In this document: positions 34,117-45,479 of the stretch, piece after piece
Layout of the letters: every line of letters begins with the position of its first letter
How positions within the stretch are numbered: position 1 is the stretch's first letter
Source of the DNA: Tamarix chinensis
Lineage: Eukaryota > Streptophyta > Magnoliopsida > Caryophyllales > Tamaricaceae
Direction of reading: 5' to 3'
NCBI GenBank assembly: GCA_030549775.1
Contig: CM060174.1
Span: 41,926,586-41,990,585, forward strand
DNA length: 64,000 bases
Notes under the pieces: generated by a model
The model's input: the letters and a program-made list of their open reading frames with translations, nothing else
Database searches by the model: none
Told to the model about the DNA's origin: nothing
Program-made: the position numbers and the translations under genes

Positions 34117-34700
34117 GTGTTTCCGAAGAAGATACATAGTATACCGCCAGTGCGGGAGATCAACTTCACCATCAAGATAGTACTAGCAGTGGAACCTGTG
34201 TCTAAGAAACCTTACCAACTGGCACTACTTGAGTTGCACGATTTAAAGATTGAGTTAGAGGATTTTTTGCCTCACATTTGCCTAAGTGTGTCTCCATGGG
34301 GAGCACCAATCTTGTTCATGAAAAAGAAGAATGGGAGCCTTTATTTGAGTATTAACTACTAGTTCTTGAATTAGTTGACAATAAAGAACTAATATCCTAT
34401 CCCAAGGATTTAAGACCTTTTTAACTAGCTTTAAGATGTTGTTGTCTTCTTAAAGATTGACATGAGATCAAGTTATCACCAGCCATGTATTGCAAATGTG
34501 GACATCATGAAGACGACCTTTAGGACACAATATAGACATTATGAGTTTATGGTGATGCCTTTTGGACTCACCAATGCACCTACCATATTTATAGATTTGA
34601 TGACAAAGATCTTTTGGCTATTTCTCAACTAGTTTAGGCTTGTGTTCATTGATGATATTTTGCTATACCCTTGGGGTAAGGAGTAACACGAACAACACCT
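34117..34700 (+). pseudogene. Chromovirus reverse transcriptase domain
   Basis: The open part begins FPKKIHSIPPVREINFTI and continues through SKKPYQLALLELHDLK to SVSPWGAPILFMKKKNGSLY (34117-34360), all standard gypsy motifs. Beyond stops come [14 protein letters not shown] sequence, GHYEF-type and [13 protein letters not shown] sequence (34545-34580) and the catalytic VFIDDILL (34639-34662), in which the usual Tyr/Phe-X-Asp-Asp aspartates remain. Stops replace expected Gln/Arg codons between 34362 and 34440. Confidence 0.85.
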
Positions 34701-35699
34701 ACTCACCATATTTTCTCTCCTTAGATAACATAGGTTGTATGCTAAACCCTCCAAGTGTGGATTCTAGCTTTAGGAGGTTGTCTTTCTAGGACATGTTGTA
34801 TCAGCAAGAGGAGTCATCATGGATTTGGTAAAGATTGTAGTAGTTACAAAGTGGAAGGCACCCATTAACTTTTTAAAGGTTCATAGTTTCCTTTGCTTTG
34901 TTTAGAAGTTTTCAAGGGTCTCTGGCCCCTCGATGAACTTATTTTAGAAGACCACCAACTTTTAGTGGGATGATTCCAGTGAGAGAATATTCTAGGAATT
35001 GAATAAATGCTAAATTATAACACCAACTTTGAGTCTACCAGCAGGATTAGACAATTTTAAGGTCTATAGTGATGCGAAAAAACATGAGCTCTATTGTCTA
35101 TTGATGTAAAATGGTAAGGTAGTTGCCTATGCTTCCTGCTAAAGTAGCATAAACAAAACCATCTGACTCACAACCTACAATTGACTACGATTATATTTAC
35201 ACAGAAAATCTAGAGACATTACCTCTATAGGACACAATATATATTTTTCACTGAACATACAAGTCTTAAATATATATTCACTCAAAAGGAGTTAAATATG
35301 AAGCAAAGGAGATGTCAAGAGTTAGTAAAGGACTATGACATCAAGTTGACCATTGATGAGGGAAAGGCCAATGTTGTTGCACATGCTTTGAGTAGGAAGA
35401 CATCATACACCTTAGATTCTTGCATGGTGGCTAATTAGTTGCTTAAGGAACTTGGTGAGAAGGTTAGATATGATCTAACAAGGTGACTTAGAGGTTTGGA
35501 TGGATGCCTCATTGATTACACCAATGGAGTTTGATGAGATTTGAGTTGGGAAACCTGGAGACATTAAGCTTGAGAGGATAAAAAAAGATATAGGATGGTC
35601 AGGCTGAGGGTTTTCAAATCTATAAGGATGGTAGAATTCGCTACAAGGGGAATTGGTGTATACCTCAGAGTTATGCTGGTCTAAAGGGCTATATTTTGG

Positions 35700-36370
35700 A
35701 AGAAGGTCATTGTACCCTCTATTCTATTCACCTAAGAGGGGATAAGTTATACAGGGACCTTAAGCAAATCTATTGGTGGCCACGCATGAAGCAAGAGGTA
35801 GCAGAGTTCATGACGAGATGTTTAACCTCTTAGAAGGTTAAGATTGAGAACCGCACAGTTGCAAGGTTAGTCCAGCATTTGGAGGTGTTGGGATGAAAAT
35901 GAGACTCCATCTTCATGGATTTTGCAAGTGGACTACCTAGGGCTAGTAGTGGGTGTGGCACGATCTGAGTCATTATAAACATATTAAATAAATCAACATT
36001 TTTTATATCAAAGAAGTCGACATGGATAATGGATCAATTAGTTGATGCTAACATAAGGTTTGTGAAGAGCAAGAATGGTACACCTACTGACATCATCTCT
36101 GATAGGGATTCAAGATTCCTTTTACACTTTATAGAGAAGTTATGGGAGGCTATGGGCAAGAAACTAAAAATGAGTACTACCTTTCACCCAGCTACTAACG
36201 GAAATACAGAGAGGATGATTTAGACACTTGAAGGCTTGCTACGAGCTTACACTATAGATTTCCAAGGTAATTGGCAAGATCATCTACATTTGGTAGAGTT
36301 CTCTTATAATAATAGTTATCAAGCTAGCATAGGGATGGCAGCCTTTGAGGCACAATATGGGTGCAAGTGC
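35700..36370 (+). pseudogene. Chromovirus integrase domain
   Basis: The N-terminal zinc region reads EGHCTLYSIHLRGDKLYRDL, then YWWPRMKQEVAEFMTRCLTS; the last cysteine is lost. The catalytic core has MDFASGLP, TDIISDRDSRF, and AMGKKLKMSTTFHP followed by NGNTERM, giving the three acidic residues of the D,D,E triad. It ends LVEFSYNNSYQASIGMAAFE and QYGCKC. Two Trp positions before MDF are TGA stops. Confidence 0.88.
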
Positions 36371-36784
36371 TGAACACCCTTATGTTGGAGTGACATTAGT
36401 GAGACTATTATACTTAGGCCAAAAATGATTGAAGAGATAACTCGATATCTCGAGTTGATCTAGGATAGGATGATAGCAGCTCATAGTAGTTAGGAGAGTT
36501 ACACAAATCAGAGATGTTATAGTGATGATTTTGTGTTGGGGGACAAAGTTTTATTAATGGTTTCATCCACCAAGGGAGTGTAGAGATTTGGTAGGAAGGG
36601 AAAACTAAGCCTGAGTTATATTGGTCCATAAAAGATTCTTGCCAGATTTGGCAAGGCCACTTATCATTTAGAGCTTCTACTAGAACTAGCTCTAGTTCAT
36701 AGCATCTTCCACATCTCACAATTGGGGAAGTACGTTGTAGATCCCTCCCATGTGATCTGACTTGATGAGATTGAGCTCGACAAA

Positions 36785-36951
36785 TCCCTGTCCCATAAGG
36801 AGAGGCCCTTGCAGATTCTCGACACCAACGTACACCTGAACTGGACAAGTTCATTCCTGATCATGAAAATTCTTTTGAGCTACCATGGAATAAAAGAAAT
36901 AACTTGGGATACAAAAAAGGACATGTGTGAGACTCACCCTAAGCTCTTTAT
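36785..36951 (+). pseudogene. C-terminal chromodomain
   Basis: After an integrase tail with VVDPSHVI, the frame reads PLQILDTNVHLNW, then ILLSYHGIKEITWDTKKDM and THPKLF. In chromoviruses this position carries a chromodomain (typically VLW..H..EEATWE..E.M) thought to steer insertion to heterochromatin. This places the element among chromoviruses. Confidence 0.8.
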
Positions 36952-36984
36952 TATAAGTGCGCTAGATTCTAGGATCACTTTCTT

Positions 36985-37126
36985 TTAAGGGGGTAGTATC
37001 AGGTGGCACGATATCATCTTTGTTAAAGTTAAACACTAAGACCACCCTCCCCTACACCCCCTTCTCTATTTCCTAAGCCTTAACTTTTGACTTTGGGGGA
37101 AAAGTCTTCTTTCAATAGCGTAGTGA
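36985..37126 (+). other. Polypurine tract and short spacer before the 3' LTR
   Basis: TTTTAAGGGGGTAG at about 36985 is a purine tract of the usual chromovirus type, and a second candidate, CTTTGGGGGAAAAG, lies at 37091-37104. About 135 bases separate the first from the TGTAATACC start at 37127. Either the second tract was used, or sequence intervenes. Confidence 0.45.
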
Positions 37127-38419
37127 TGTAATACCAAAAAATCTTATAAAATTTTCATTTTTGATTTATTGGACATTTTAACCTAATCTAACTCCTAATA
37201 TTTATATTTATATTATTTTACTCTAACCTGGACATCTAAAATTTAACCCTAAAACTAAACCTAAATTCTACACTAAAAAATTCCTCCCTTTCCTTTTTTT
37301 TTATCATTCTTCCTCCTTTTTCTTTCTTTTTTCACTCTTTCTTCCTTCCTTTCCTTCTCTTCTTTATTTCCACTCCTCCTCAGGCTACACCAACCTAGTC
37401 TAACTCTTTCTTCTTCCTTTTCTTTTCTCTCCATCTCGGGGTACACTACTTAAGCCCAACTCCCCCTTCTTCTTTTTTTTTTCTCCTCCTTGGGTGAGCC
37501 CAAGCCCTCTCCTCTCCTTTTTATTCTTTCTTTTTCTTTACTTTTCTTTTTTTCTTTTTTTTCTCTTATTCTCCCCCACCTATTTCCTTCCCCATATCCC
37601 TCCTTATTTCCTCTTTTATCCCAAACAAGGACTTACATCCCTACGCATACCCCCTCCCTTACCAATCTCTACCATGCACCCCGCCATGGATGCCTCAAGC
37701 CCTTTGCCTTATTTCACCCCTTATAGCATCACAACCTTGCACCCTACTCCCTCTTACTTCCTCCCTATAGCCATGTATGTCAAAATCTCCCCCTGGACTC
37801 CTGTTATTATCTTCCCTTTCCTACGACCCTCGCCTATTTATACCCCCTGGCCACCCTCCTCTCTCTTTTACCTTGTCGATGAGCCAACCAAATCCTTATC
37901 CTTCTTTCCTTATTTTTCTCCTTCTTTCTTTCACTACCCTAATCCTCCAGCGTTGCCACTAACTTCACCAGCCAACCCCCCACTTTCATCTTCTCCTGTG
38001 CTTATAGTCGTAATTAGCTGCACCACTACCACCATCCCTTTTTTCCCTCCTTTCCACCACCAAAATGGCACCCTATGCAAGCACATCTTCCAATATCACC
38101 ACCACACCAGACCTTCATTTCCCCCTCCATCCTTCCCTCTCTCAGCCACTCTTCTTCCTACACCTCCATCGACCACCAGCTCCACCACCACTACTAGCCA
38201 CCAACTGCTAATAGTCCCAACACCACCATCACCTCAACCCTAGCTGCCAACCATCACCCATCCTCTAAACACTGTTGTCATCGCCATAACAACCATTGTG
38301 TGCCACCCTACTTAACCTTTCCCACTTTGGTTACCTCCATTTGCTTCCCCTTTTTTTAGTCTTAATTTAGGTTTAAATATTTAAAAAATAGTCTATACTT
38401 TGTATATTCTTATTTCTAG

Positions 38420-38486
38420 GTGATAATCTAATAGTAGTGGAGGAGGAAGTGCAAGTCTTGTATTCTTAGATATTGGAGCCGTTTTG
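38420..38486 (+). promoter_or_regulatory. Putative 67-nt LTR mini-exon (F)
   Basis: It is preceded by TTATTTCTAG and followed by GTAAGGATAAC. The same length and borders occur at 8574-8640 in the 5' LTR. Confidence 0.45.
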
Positions 38487-38939
38487 GTAAGGATAACTAT
38501 CACAAATAGGGTTTTGTTGTTTTTTAATATATATCCTTATTTGTGTTGATGTGTTGATGGCACGGTATGAAATGTTAATTGATTTTGGTGTTATATATAT
38601 GTTATGCAGTTTTGCATGATAGTAGAACAAGGTAATAAAGTTGTGTAAATATGAATGTGTTAAATACGAACTATCTATATATAATCATGATCATGTTTTT
38701 CATGATATTGTATGTGAGGTAGGTTGAAAAGTCTTTCATCTTTAGAGTCCTGTGATTAAATGAAAGGGAAAATGGGCATTTTAATGGCATAGGGACATTT
38801 TGGTTAACATGGATAAAAAGTGGCATCTTGAGTGCTTTAAGGTGTTAATTGACTTACAATAGGTAAGGATAATATATGAAATAAGTGGAGTGAAAATGAA
38901 GGGTTTATGGCCAATAAATGAGGGAAAGGTCCAACGTTA

Positions 38940-39650
38940 ATAGTAAAAGCTAGGATTTGAGTCATGATCACATGTGTGAAAAGTGAGATATTGGCACTAA
39001 GAATTGAATACAAGGTTAATGATGGAATCTTGGGTAGGCATACAAATATGGGGTGTCATTTGACCTCTAAGGAAGGAGTTATGACCAAAATGTGAAATTA
39101 GGGTTTTGAGGGGGCCTGAATGGCAATCTCAGGGGTTGGTTATTATTGCACATGTAAGAAAAAAGAGTTGGACCAAAACCTTGGGATACAATGTCAATAA
39201 TAATATTTTGGTAATGTATATTAGATTTGGTAACTATACAGGGTCTAAGGGAATAGTTATGATTGAATGGGGAAATTAGGGAGTTGGAGGATACTCGAAC
39301 AGTAACTCTAAGGGTAGGTTATTATTTTATGTGTAAGATTTGGGAGTTATACCATGAGTTTGATTTAATGGTTAATAAAAGCATTCTATGCATGTGAATG
39401 GAATTTAGGAACTAAATGAGAACTAGGGAAGGGATTATGCTAGGTATGGAAAATTAGGGTTTTGGAGGAGACCCAAATAGTAATCCTAGGGGTAGCTTAT
39501 TATTGCATGTGTAAGATGTGGGTATTAGACCATGATTCTTGAATAAGTGGTTCATAATATTATTTTAATATTGAGTATGAAAATTGGGGACTAAATGAGT
39601 ACTAGAGGAGAGAGTATGAAAAGGTTGTGGGATTAGGGTTTATAAAGGAA
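38940..39650 (+). repeat. Tandem ~180 bp units in LTR F
   Basis: Units begin near 38940, 39121, 39301 and 39478 with AGTAAYYCTAGGGGT-like sequence, followed by TTATTATTGCATGTGTAAG. Spacing is 177-181 bp. The 5' LTR keeps two units (near 9108 and 9285) before being cut by element A. Confidence 0.75.
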
Positions 39651-39799
39651 ATAGGATATATTATGGGGTATGTGTTTGGATGGTGCCTTTCATGAGTATG
39701 TGTACATGAGTACATTATGACCTTGAAATAAATAGAGTACTAATAATACACAAATCACTTAAAGTGGAAGATCATTTGAGTCGGGGCCAATTGTACTAG

Positions 39800-40150
39800 T
39801 TCGTTCCACCAAATAAGAACAGTGGTCAGAAGCGTCCGGTCCTATGGTTGTACTTTATTATTGTTCCACCGGTTGATAATAGTGGGGTCCCAAAACTCAA
39901 ATTAAATAAACCATTGAATGATCATAACCATTTATAAGACACTAGTTACTTAAAGTAGAACACAATGTGGGTCTAGGCTAGTTGTACCTTGATTACCGTT
40001 CCACCAATTAAGAATAGTGGTTGGGAGCATATTGACCTAGGATTTAAAAATTATTACCATTTCACTAGAATATAATAATGTCTAGGATACCCTAGGGTTG
40101 TAATTTGATTGTTATTCCATCGTTTGAGACTAATAGGGTCCCTGAAGCCA
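39800..40150 (+). repeat. Decayed cassettes in LTR F
   Basis: GTTCCACCRRWTRAGAACAGTGG and GTTCCACCGGTTGATAATAGTGGGG occur near 39803, 39865, 39999 and 40100. They keep the CCACC...AGTGG frame, but the centre differs from the TATAATAG core of LTR B. Confidence 0.7.
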
Positions 40151-40781
40151 ATATGAATAAAATTATGAATATTTATCATGACGATATTACTATATAATTT
40201 CGAGAGAAATAAATAAATTGGCCAGATTATCCTATGTACGTGTCATCTCTTATTGTGATCGTATGAACTTATGTGTCCCTTCTTGACTGTATTGTTACCT
40301 TATTTAGTACGTAGCATATTGATCATCCTTCTTATGAGTGTTGCTCATTCCTACAAGTAGAGACCCCATTTGAGCCATGTAGGTAAATAAGGACACATTA
40401 GATGATTATTATGCTTATGATGCTTTCATCGAGGTGTCATGATTTCATCTTATGCTTAGGGCTTGGAGTTAAAAAGCTTTGTTATCCTATTATTATTTTA
40501 AAGTAGTTTTCCTCCTTGGTTGTTTTCTTCTAGAATATTTAATTTATGTATTTGGGTTTTGTTTCTGATGTAAACTCTAAAATTCTTTCTTATGTTATAG
40601 AGTACCCTTATTCTATATTTATGTTATGTTGCGTTCTAATTTACTCTCGCCTTGTGATTGGTATGAGTATGGTTTGTAAACCAAACTTATATCAATTATG
40701 GTGGTAGTACCTATTCATGTTTGTATTATATTTCCTGCTTAAATAAAAAAAATATTTAGCTATAAATTTTAGGGTGTTACA

Positions 40782-42018
40782 ATAACACATATCTTGGCAT
40801 GAATTATCTAACTAATTAGATGGATTAAATGGTTCATAATTCATTATATTCTCTATAGGTTCCCTAGGAAGATTTTTTTGGAAAAACAAAAATTTGTACA
40901 TTATGTGCTATAAATGGATGATGTAATCTAAATTCTTAGCCTAAACATATTGTCTAAATGGGTTGATTTAAACTTGGATAAGAACAAATAAAAATACCAC
41001 CACATGGTTTGGAGGGTAATAATTGTTAAACTAGAATGATTAGGTAGATGTGTTTCTTGATTGATGTATTAGCCTTATAAGATAACATAATCCTGGAGAA
41101 TATCACAATAATCACTTAAATTAAAAGATAATCAAGTATTGCATAGATATAGATTACTCAATACTCAATTAGCTAATGGGGTTTAGTCTACTTTTGGGAG
41201 TTTATTGGTTTCATCAAGCTTTGCCTTTGGGCGAGATCCTAGTAGATCCCAATGCATTTCCTACTCTGAACAGTGATGATGTATTAGAAATTATCAATAT
41301 TAAATAGTTTAATTACCTAAGTGGTTTATTTAGCTTTGACTAGGACTTTTTGTCCATTAGTGATTACTTGGCTTTAGGTGAATTTTATGTCCTCTAGTTT
41401 GGACAGGCTTCCATGGTATGTGAGAGCATGGGGTGGCAATCAGTTCATCACTTGAGAGAAAAGAATAATAGATTGTAAATAATTAATCTAATAGATTATT
41501 TAAACTTGGGAAATGGATATAATGAAATAACTTATTATTAAACATACATTGTTATCTAGTATATCTATGTTGTATTGGTAAGCATGATGAGTTATAAGTT
41601 GTCTAAGTCTTTGTATGGCATGAAATACTGATGCATTATATGACCATGATAGAGAATGTATATCTAATTATATGGCATGAGCATGATATGTGTTTAGCAC
41701 TATTTCCCTATTATGTCATAATCTTGCATGCTTGTGACCCTTATCAAAGGGGTAACTTGGCTCACTCAGTGTGTAGCATACTAATGTGCATGATTGTTCA
41801 GTCACTTGCTCAATCCCATGAGCAAAAGACCATGTGCGGGTTTTTGATTATGTCCTATAGTTGGCCTACTTTATGTCAAGATTAGGGGCTTGAGAGTATG
41901 GACACCCAAATGTCTTATGTAATTTTTATGTATGTTAGTGTATTCTATTTATCCTATCCTACACATTCCAATATTTTAGGGATTTGTAGAGTTCTCATTT
42001 TGTAAACATTTTACCATA

Positions 42019-42064
<46 letters not shown>

Positions 42065-42352
42065 TTTATTTTGCCCACTCTATCATTGTATTTAGATTGC
42101 TTAGTGTTCTTAACCCTGTATCTAACATGGGATGAGTTAAAGACATCTATCATATTTTAGGTGATGTGTTAACACCCTATTTTTTCTAGATGTGTTTTGT
42201 ATTTTAAATTTTTTTTTGCTTCCATTATGTTTATAAATAATTTTTCTTGGTAGTGAAAAATCATAGCATTACACCCTACATTTTTCTTATTTTAGCTTTC
42301 GCAATTAATTATTTAAATAAAATTTTTCAATTCCAAAAATAAGTGTGTTGCA
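40782..42352 (+). mobile_element. Second LTR tail, end of the chromovirus insertion
   Basis: The landmark CTCACTCAGTGTGTAGCATAC (41760), followed by CTTGCTCAATCCCATGAGCA (41803), matches the U5 part of LTR E (32476-32545) and F (40300-40370). The end is AAAATAAGTGTGTTGCA at 42352, abutting the ATGTA duplication. A similar LTR-end phrase (TAGTGAAAAATCATAGCATTACA) also stands at 42251-42275, so the last 80 bases may be a duplicated end. A TA microsatellite lies at about 42016-42062. No coding sequence seen. Confidence 0.6.
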
Positions 42353-42470
42353 ATGTATATAAAACTCGATAACCTAACTATAGGAGAACATACATATATA
42401 GCTTTTGCCACAACCTTTTTGTTTGAGGTCTTACATATGGAGCTTAATCTTTATGTCATTAAAAATCATA
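42353..42470 (-). repeat. Short tandem repeat array, right half
   Basis: It begins with the ATGTA duplication, then TATAAAACTCGATAACCTAAC, GAGAACATACATATATAGC and GAGGTCTTACATATGGAGC. These are the same units as at 1700-1946. CACAACCTTTTTGTTTGAGG here matches AACAACCTTTTTCTTTGAGG at 1840. Confidence 0.68.
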
Positions 42471-42502
42471 TTTACAACAAAATACATTCTATCAACACAT
42501 TA

Positions 42503-42543
<41 letters not shown>

Positions 42544-42600
42544 CTTTATTACATTACCTACTTTTACAGATAAAAAAAGTATATAGATTAAAATGTAACA
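42471..42600. repeat. TG microsatellite and AT-rich spacer
   Basis: A nearly pure TG run at about 42505-42540 lies between the tandem array and the Tat-like integrase remnant. A short plus-strand frame across it is an artefact. Confidence 0.9.
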
Positions 42601-42619
42601 AAAATCATTGTTAAGTCAT

Positions 42620-43720
42620 AATCAAACAATGTTAAAAATAATATATTCTCAAATGTTGTGTTCCAAAGCGTTCACAAGATATCTTCTCCCTTCATAAACT
42701 AATATGAATATGGCTGGCCCAACTTGCTCCATTAATTGATATGGATCTTCCCATTTAGCTACTAATTTATCTCAACCACCATTTCTTTGAAACCCCATTT
42801 TTATTAACACCTAGTCCTTTACCCATAACTATGTAGCTTCGACTCTTTTGTTGTAATATTTAGCTATTTTTTGTATGTATTCAGCAAACCACATTTCAAC
42901 CATTTATATTCTCTCTTTCAGAAAATCCTTCATAATATTTAAGGCCTCTTCATTTCCATTAGGATCATATTGGTTTTTTCAATATGAACTTGTTTTTATT
43001 TCCATTGGTACCATTACTTCATCCCCAAATGCTAAATTGAAAGGCATTTCCCTAGTTAGGTTCTTTACAATTATTTTGACAACCCTGGAAACTCATCCAC
43101 CCATCCTCATTCAAACGCATTCAATTAGCATCTTAGTTCTTCAATTATTTCTTTATTTTTGTGTTTGATCTAACCATTGCACTAGTTTGGAACCAAATGT
43201 CCCATATAAATTACTATTCAATGCAATTTAGCTATAGATGAGCAGCCAAAGTAAATCAGCATTCGATTCTCTTGTTTTCACGAAACTATCTATATTTGTT
43301 ATTATCGATCTATTAGCCATTATAAGTTCTAATTTATTAGGGAAATCCAAACCTAAATTTTTTTTATTAGTTCCATTCGTAAAATGGTCAATTTTAATCC
43401 ACCATCCAATCAAAGTCCGCTATTTTGTTTCTTACCTGTAGATAATGTTCTTCCAAAAAAATTCCATTATTTGTTTTCAGCAATTTGTGCTAGGACCTCT
43501 ACCTCTATCCATTTTTCAAAGTAATCAATGTCAACTATGAAAAATATTTTTTAGCTAAAACCTACATTTAATATGTTAATTTGAAATACATCATATAAAA
43601 AATATTAAAATAATCAATGGCATATATTTGAAGTATCATCCTTGCTTCTAAGTAATCTATTAATACTTCCATCCACTCATCCACCATTGATTTTTTTGCA
43701 ATCTCACATAATTTAGTTTG
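42620..43720 (-). pseudogene. Tat-like integrase, N-terminal zinc region missing
   Basis: A linker DEWMEVLIDYLEA (about 43660) runs to VDIDYFEKWIEVEVLAQIAE (about 43470-43540), the first catalytic Asp region. MANRSIITNIDSFV and ADLLWLL lie in 43228-43330. The C-terminal part reads TGEMPFNLAFGDEVMVPMEI (about 43010-43090), then YYNKRVEA and KWEDPYQLMEQVGPAIF. The zinc-binding HHCC part and the middle catalytic motif are not recognisable. Confidence 0.8.
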
Positions 43721-43779
43721 AGCTTTACTTATGTCCGGTGATTGTTATGTCATATAATCTACTTTAACTATTTTAGTTT

Positions 43780-44170
43780 ATGAAGAAGTACTAGTTAAGG
43801 CTAATTTTGCTAAAGTGTCAACCACCAAATTAGCCACTTGTGGCATTTGCATTATTTCAACATATAAGATAATACTTTGTTGCTTCAATCAACTTCCCTA
43901 AGTTTTTCTCCATTCTATGCTCCTTAACTTCATATTGTTCATTATATTGATCGACGACCAAAGTTGAGCAACTATATAGATTGATTTTATGTACCATCAA
44001 TCCTTAAGCTATTATGAGGCTGACTGATGCAAATTCATATTCAGCCCCATTATTGGTGGCAGAAAAGCCCAATCACAATACATATTCCACCATTATGCCA
44101 TTTGGGTCAATTAAAACCACACCAACCCCAACACCTCAGCTGTTAGAATCCCCAATTGCATAAAAAATCC
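43780..44170 (-). pseudogene. Second (archaeal-type) RNase H of the Tat-like element
   Basis: The minus strand reads DGASNSWGVGVGVVLIDPNG, then GFSATNNGAEYEFASVSLI, then NLYSCSTLVVDQYNEQYEVK and a LGKLIEATKYY tail. The D-G, N-N-x-A-E-Y-E and D/C-S-x-L-V-V positions match the extra RNase H of Tat-group elements; the catalytic Asp of SDS is Cys here. Confidence 0.82.
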
Positions 44171-44809
44171 ATTTTCCCTATTCCCCCAAGATTAAGGATA
44201 ATTTTGGCTCAACTTCAAATGAGCATTTAACTATAAATTTAGCTATATAATGTCCATTAATAGTAATTCTTGATTGTTATTGAATGCTACATTGGCTTAA
44301 TTCAGTGACCCATACCATCATTCTTCCAGAATTCTCTACTTTATGCAAGATAGTCCTGGGAAGAATAATAGGCAAAATCACTATAGAATTAGAATCAATA
44401 TATAGTTTTAACTTTCTCTAGCAAATAAGTAAGGCATTCACCATCTTTTCCAAATTGGAATGATGGTGCTTAACAACAGTCATTACTTGATAGTGTAGTA
44501 AATAGGCTTCTATGCCTTTTCTTTAATGTCTTCTCTAACAAGAATGGAAGAAATAGTTAATGTTGATGCAACCAAATATTAAAACAATAACACTCCCTTT
44601 ACTATGGTTCTTAGGGTTGGCAACCAAGATAAGTGGATTTTTAAGTCATCAAATGCTTTTTGGAAATATTTAGTTTACTAAAAATTATCATTCACTCAAA
44701 AGAGCCAAAAGAAAGGCAAAATCTTGTTAGTACCCCTAGATAAGAATCTATGTAGAGTGACCAATTTCCCTATCAGTTAATGAAGGTCTTGCTTTCTCAC
44801 GGGGGGTTT

Positions 44810-45430
44810 GTTATTAAAAAACACTATTTTTACATGGACTTACATCTATACCTTTGTTTGAAACTATAAATCCTATAAATTTGTTGGTACCAACCCCAAA
44901 TACACATTTTGTGAGATTTAATTTCATTTTACATTTTCTCAAAGTATCAAAAATAATCTGGAGCTCTTGTATGTGGGCTTTTTTTTGGTTTTCCACTATC
45001 ATATCATCCACATATGCCTCTATACGTTCACTTATATATCCGTAAAAGATTGTGTTCACCAACATTTGAAAAGTTTCCCCAAAATTCTCAAGTCCAAATG
45101 ATATTACTTTATAATAATAAAGTATGTCATCTATGATGAATATAGTTGTTTTCTTAATCACCCTCAACTATTTTTATCTTATGGTACATAGAAAAGACGC
45201 ACATTAACCTTAATCTTTCCTACTCTATTAACAAATCAATCAATTGATCTATCTAAGGGAGTGGATCACCATCTTTATGAAATTCCTTATAATGGTTTAT
45301 GAGGTTGACACACATTCTCCATTTATCATTGGAATTCTTTACCAAGACTAGATTAGCTATTCAATAAACACATTTCACCCTTATGATAAATCCTAAGTTG
45401 AACAACTTCTCCACTTCTTAAATGGCCTTA
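44810..45430 (-). pseudogene. Tat-like reverse transcriptase
   Basis: A fragment CVNLINHYKEFHKDGDPLP near 45260-45320 is followed, after a break, by the open 117-residue stretch 44814-45167. It has ISFGLENFGETFQMLVN, the catalytic loop EAYVDDMIVENQKKAHIQEL, and CKMKLNLTKCVFGVGTNKFI then GFIVSNKGIDVSP. The YVDD catalytic motif is intact. Confidence 0.88.
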
Positions 45431-45479
45431 TGTTTTTCTACACCAACAACCCTTCTCTTTTCTTAATTGGTTTGTAACC

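Larger units (their letters stand above)
33016..36960 (+). pseudogene. Chromovirus gag-pol remnant
   Basis: Broken plus-strand frames follow the order gag, protease, reverse transcriptase, RNase H, integrase, chromodomain. This is the gypsy order, with integrase last before the chromodomain. It lacks the primer site and N-terminal gag. Protease shows LVDLFDMDL then DFDVILRIDM and AVLDY (33815-33905). RNase H ends ELVKDYDIKLTIDEGKANVV then AHALSR (35318-35400). Stops are frequent and mostly sit where relatives have Gln, Arg or Trp codons. It belongs to the 40.4 kb insertion. The lineage is probably Tekay/Del. Confidence 0.88.
37127..40781 (+). mobile_element. Large LTR F (3.7 kb), 3' LTR of the chromovirus or nested solo LTR
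   Basis: It starts TGTAATACCAAAAAATC, resembling the 5' LTR start at 1947, and ends ATAAATTTTAGGGTGTTACA. Order: A/C-rich start, C/T-rich leader (37260-38340) with TATTTATA at 37835, 67-nt putative mini-exon (38420-38486), units about 180 bp apart (38940-39650), decayed cassettes (39800-40140), U5-like end. The 8560-9316 part of the 5' LTR aligns with 38410-39130. A second LTR tail (40782-42352) follows, so either F is nested in the 3' LTR or that tail is an extra copy; no 5 bp duplication flanks F. The long frames at 37490-38243 are artefacts of C/T richness. Confidence 0.65.
1947..42352 (+). mobile_element. 40.4 kb nested Ty3/gypsy chromovirus insertion
   Basis: The left end is TGTAACACCCTAAAATTTT and the right end is AATAAGTGTGTTGCA, giving the TG...CA termini of an LTR element. 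Both ends abut a 5 bp duplication ATGTA. Inside, on the plus strand, is one gag-pol remnant (33016-36960) with a C-terminal chromodomain, followed by a purine tract and LTR-like sequence starting TGTAATACC at 37127. Most of the span is later insertions: a miniature LTR element, LTRs A-E, and a LINE. The 5' LTR end, primer site and N-terminal gag are missing, probably lost in the deletion that joined D to E. Large LTRs and a chromodomain point to the Tekay/Del lineage; that placement rests on motif recognition only. Confidence 0.72.

Noticed and set aside
37122..40786. 5 bp duplication around LTR F
   Set aside because: AGTGA before 37127 and ATAAC after 40781 do not match, so F cannot be shown to be an independent insertion.
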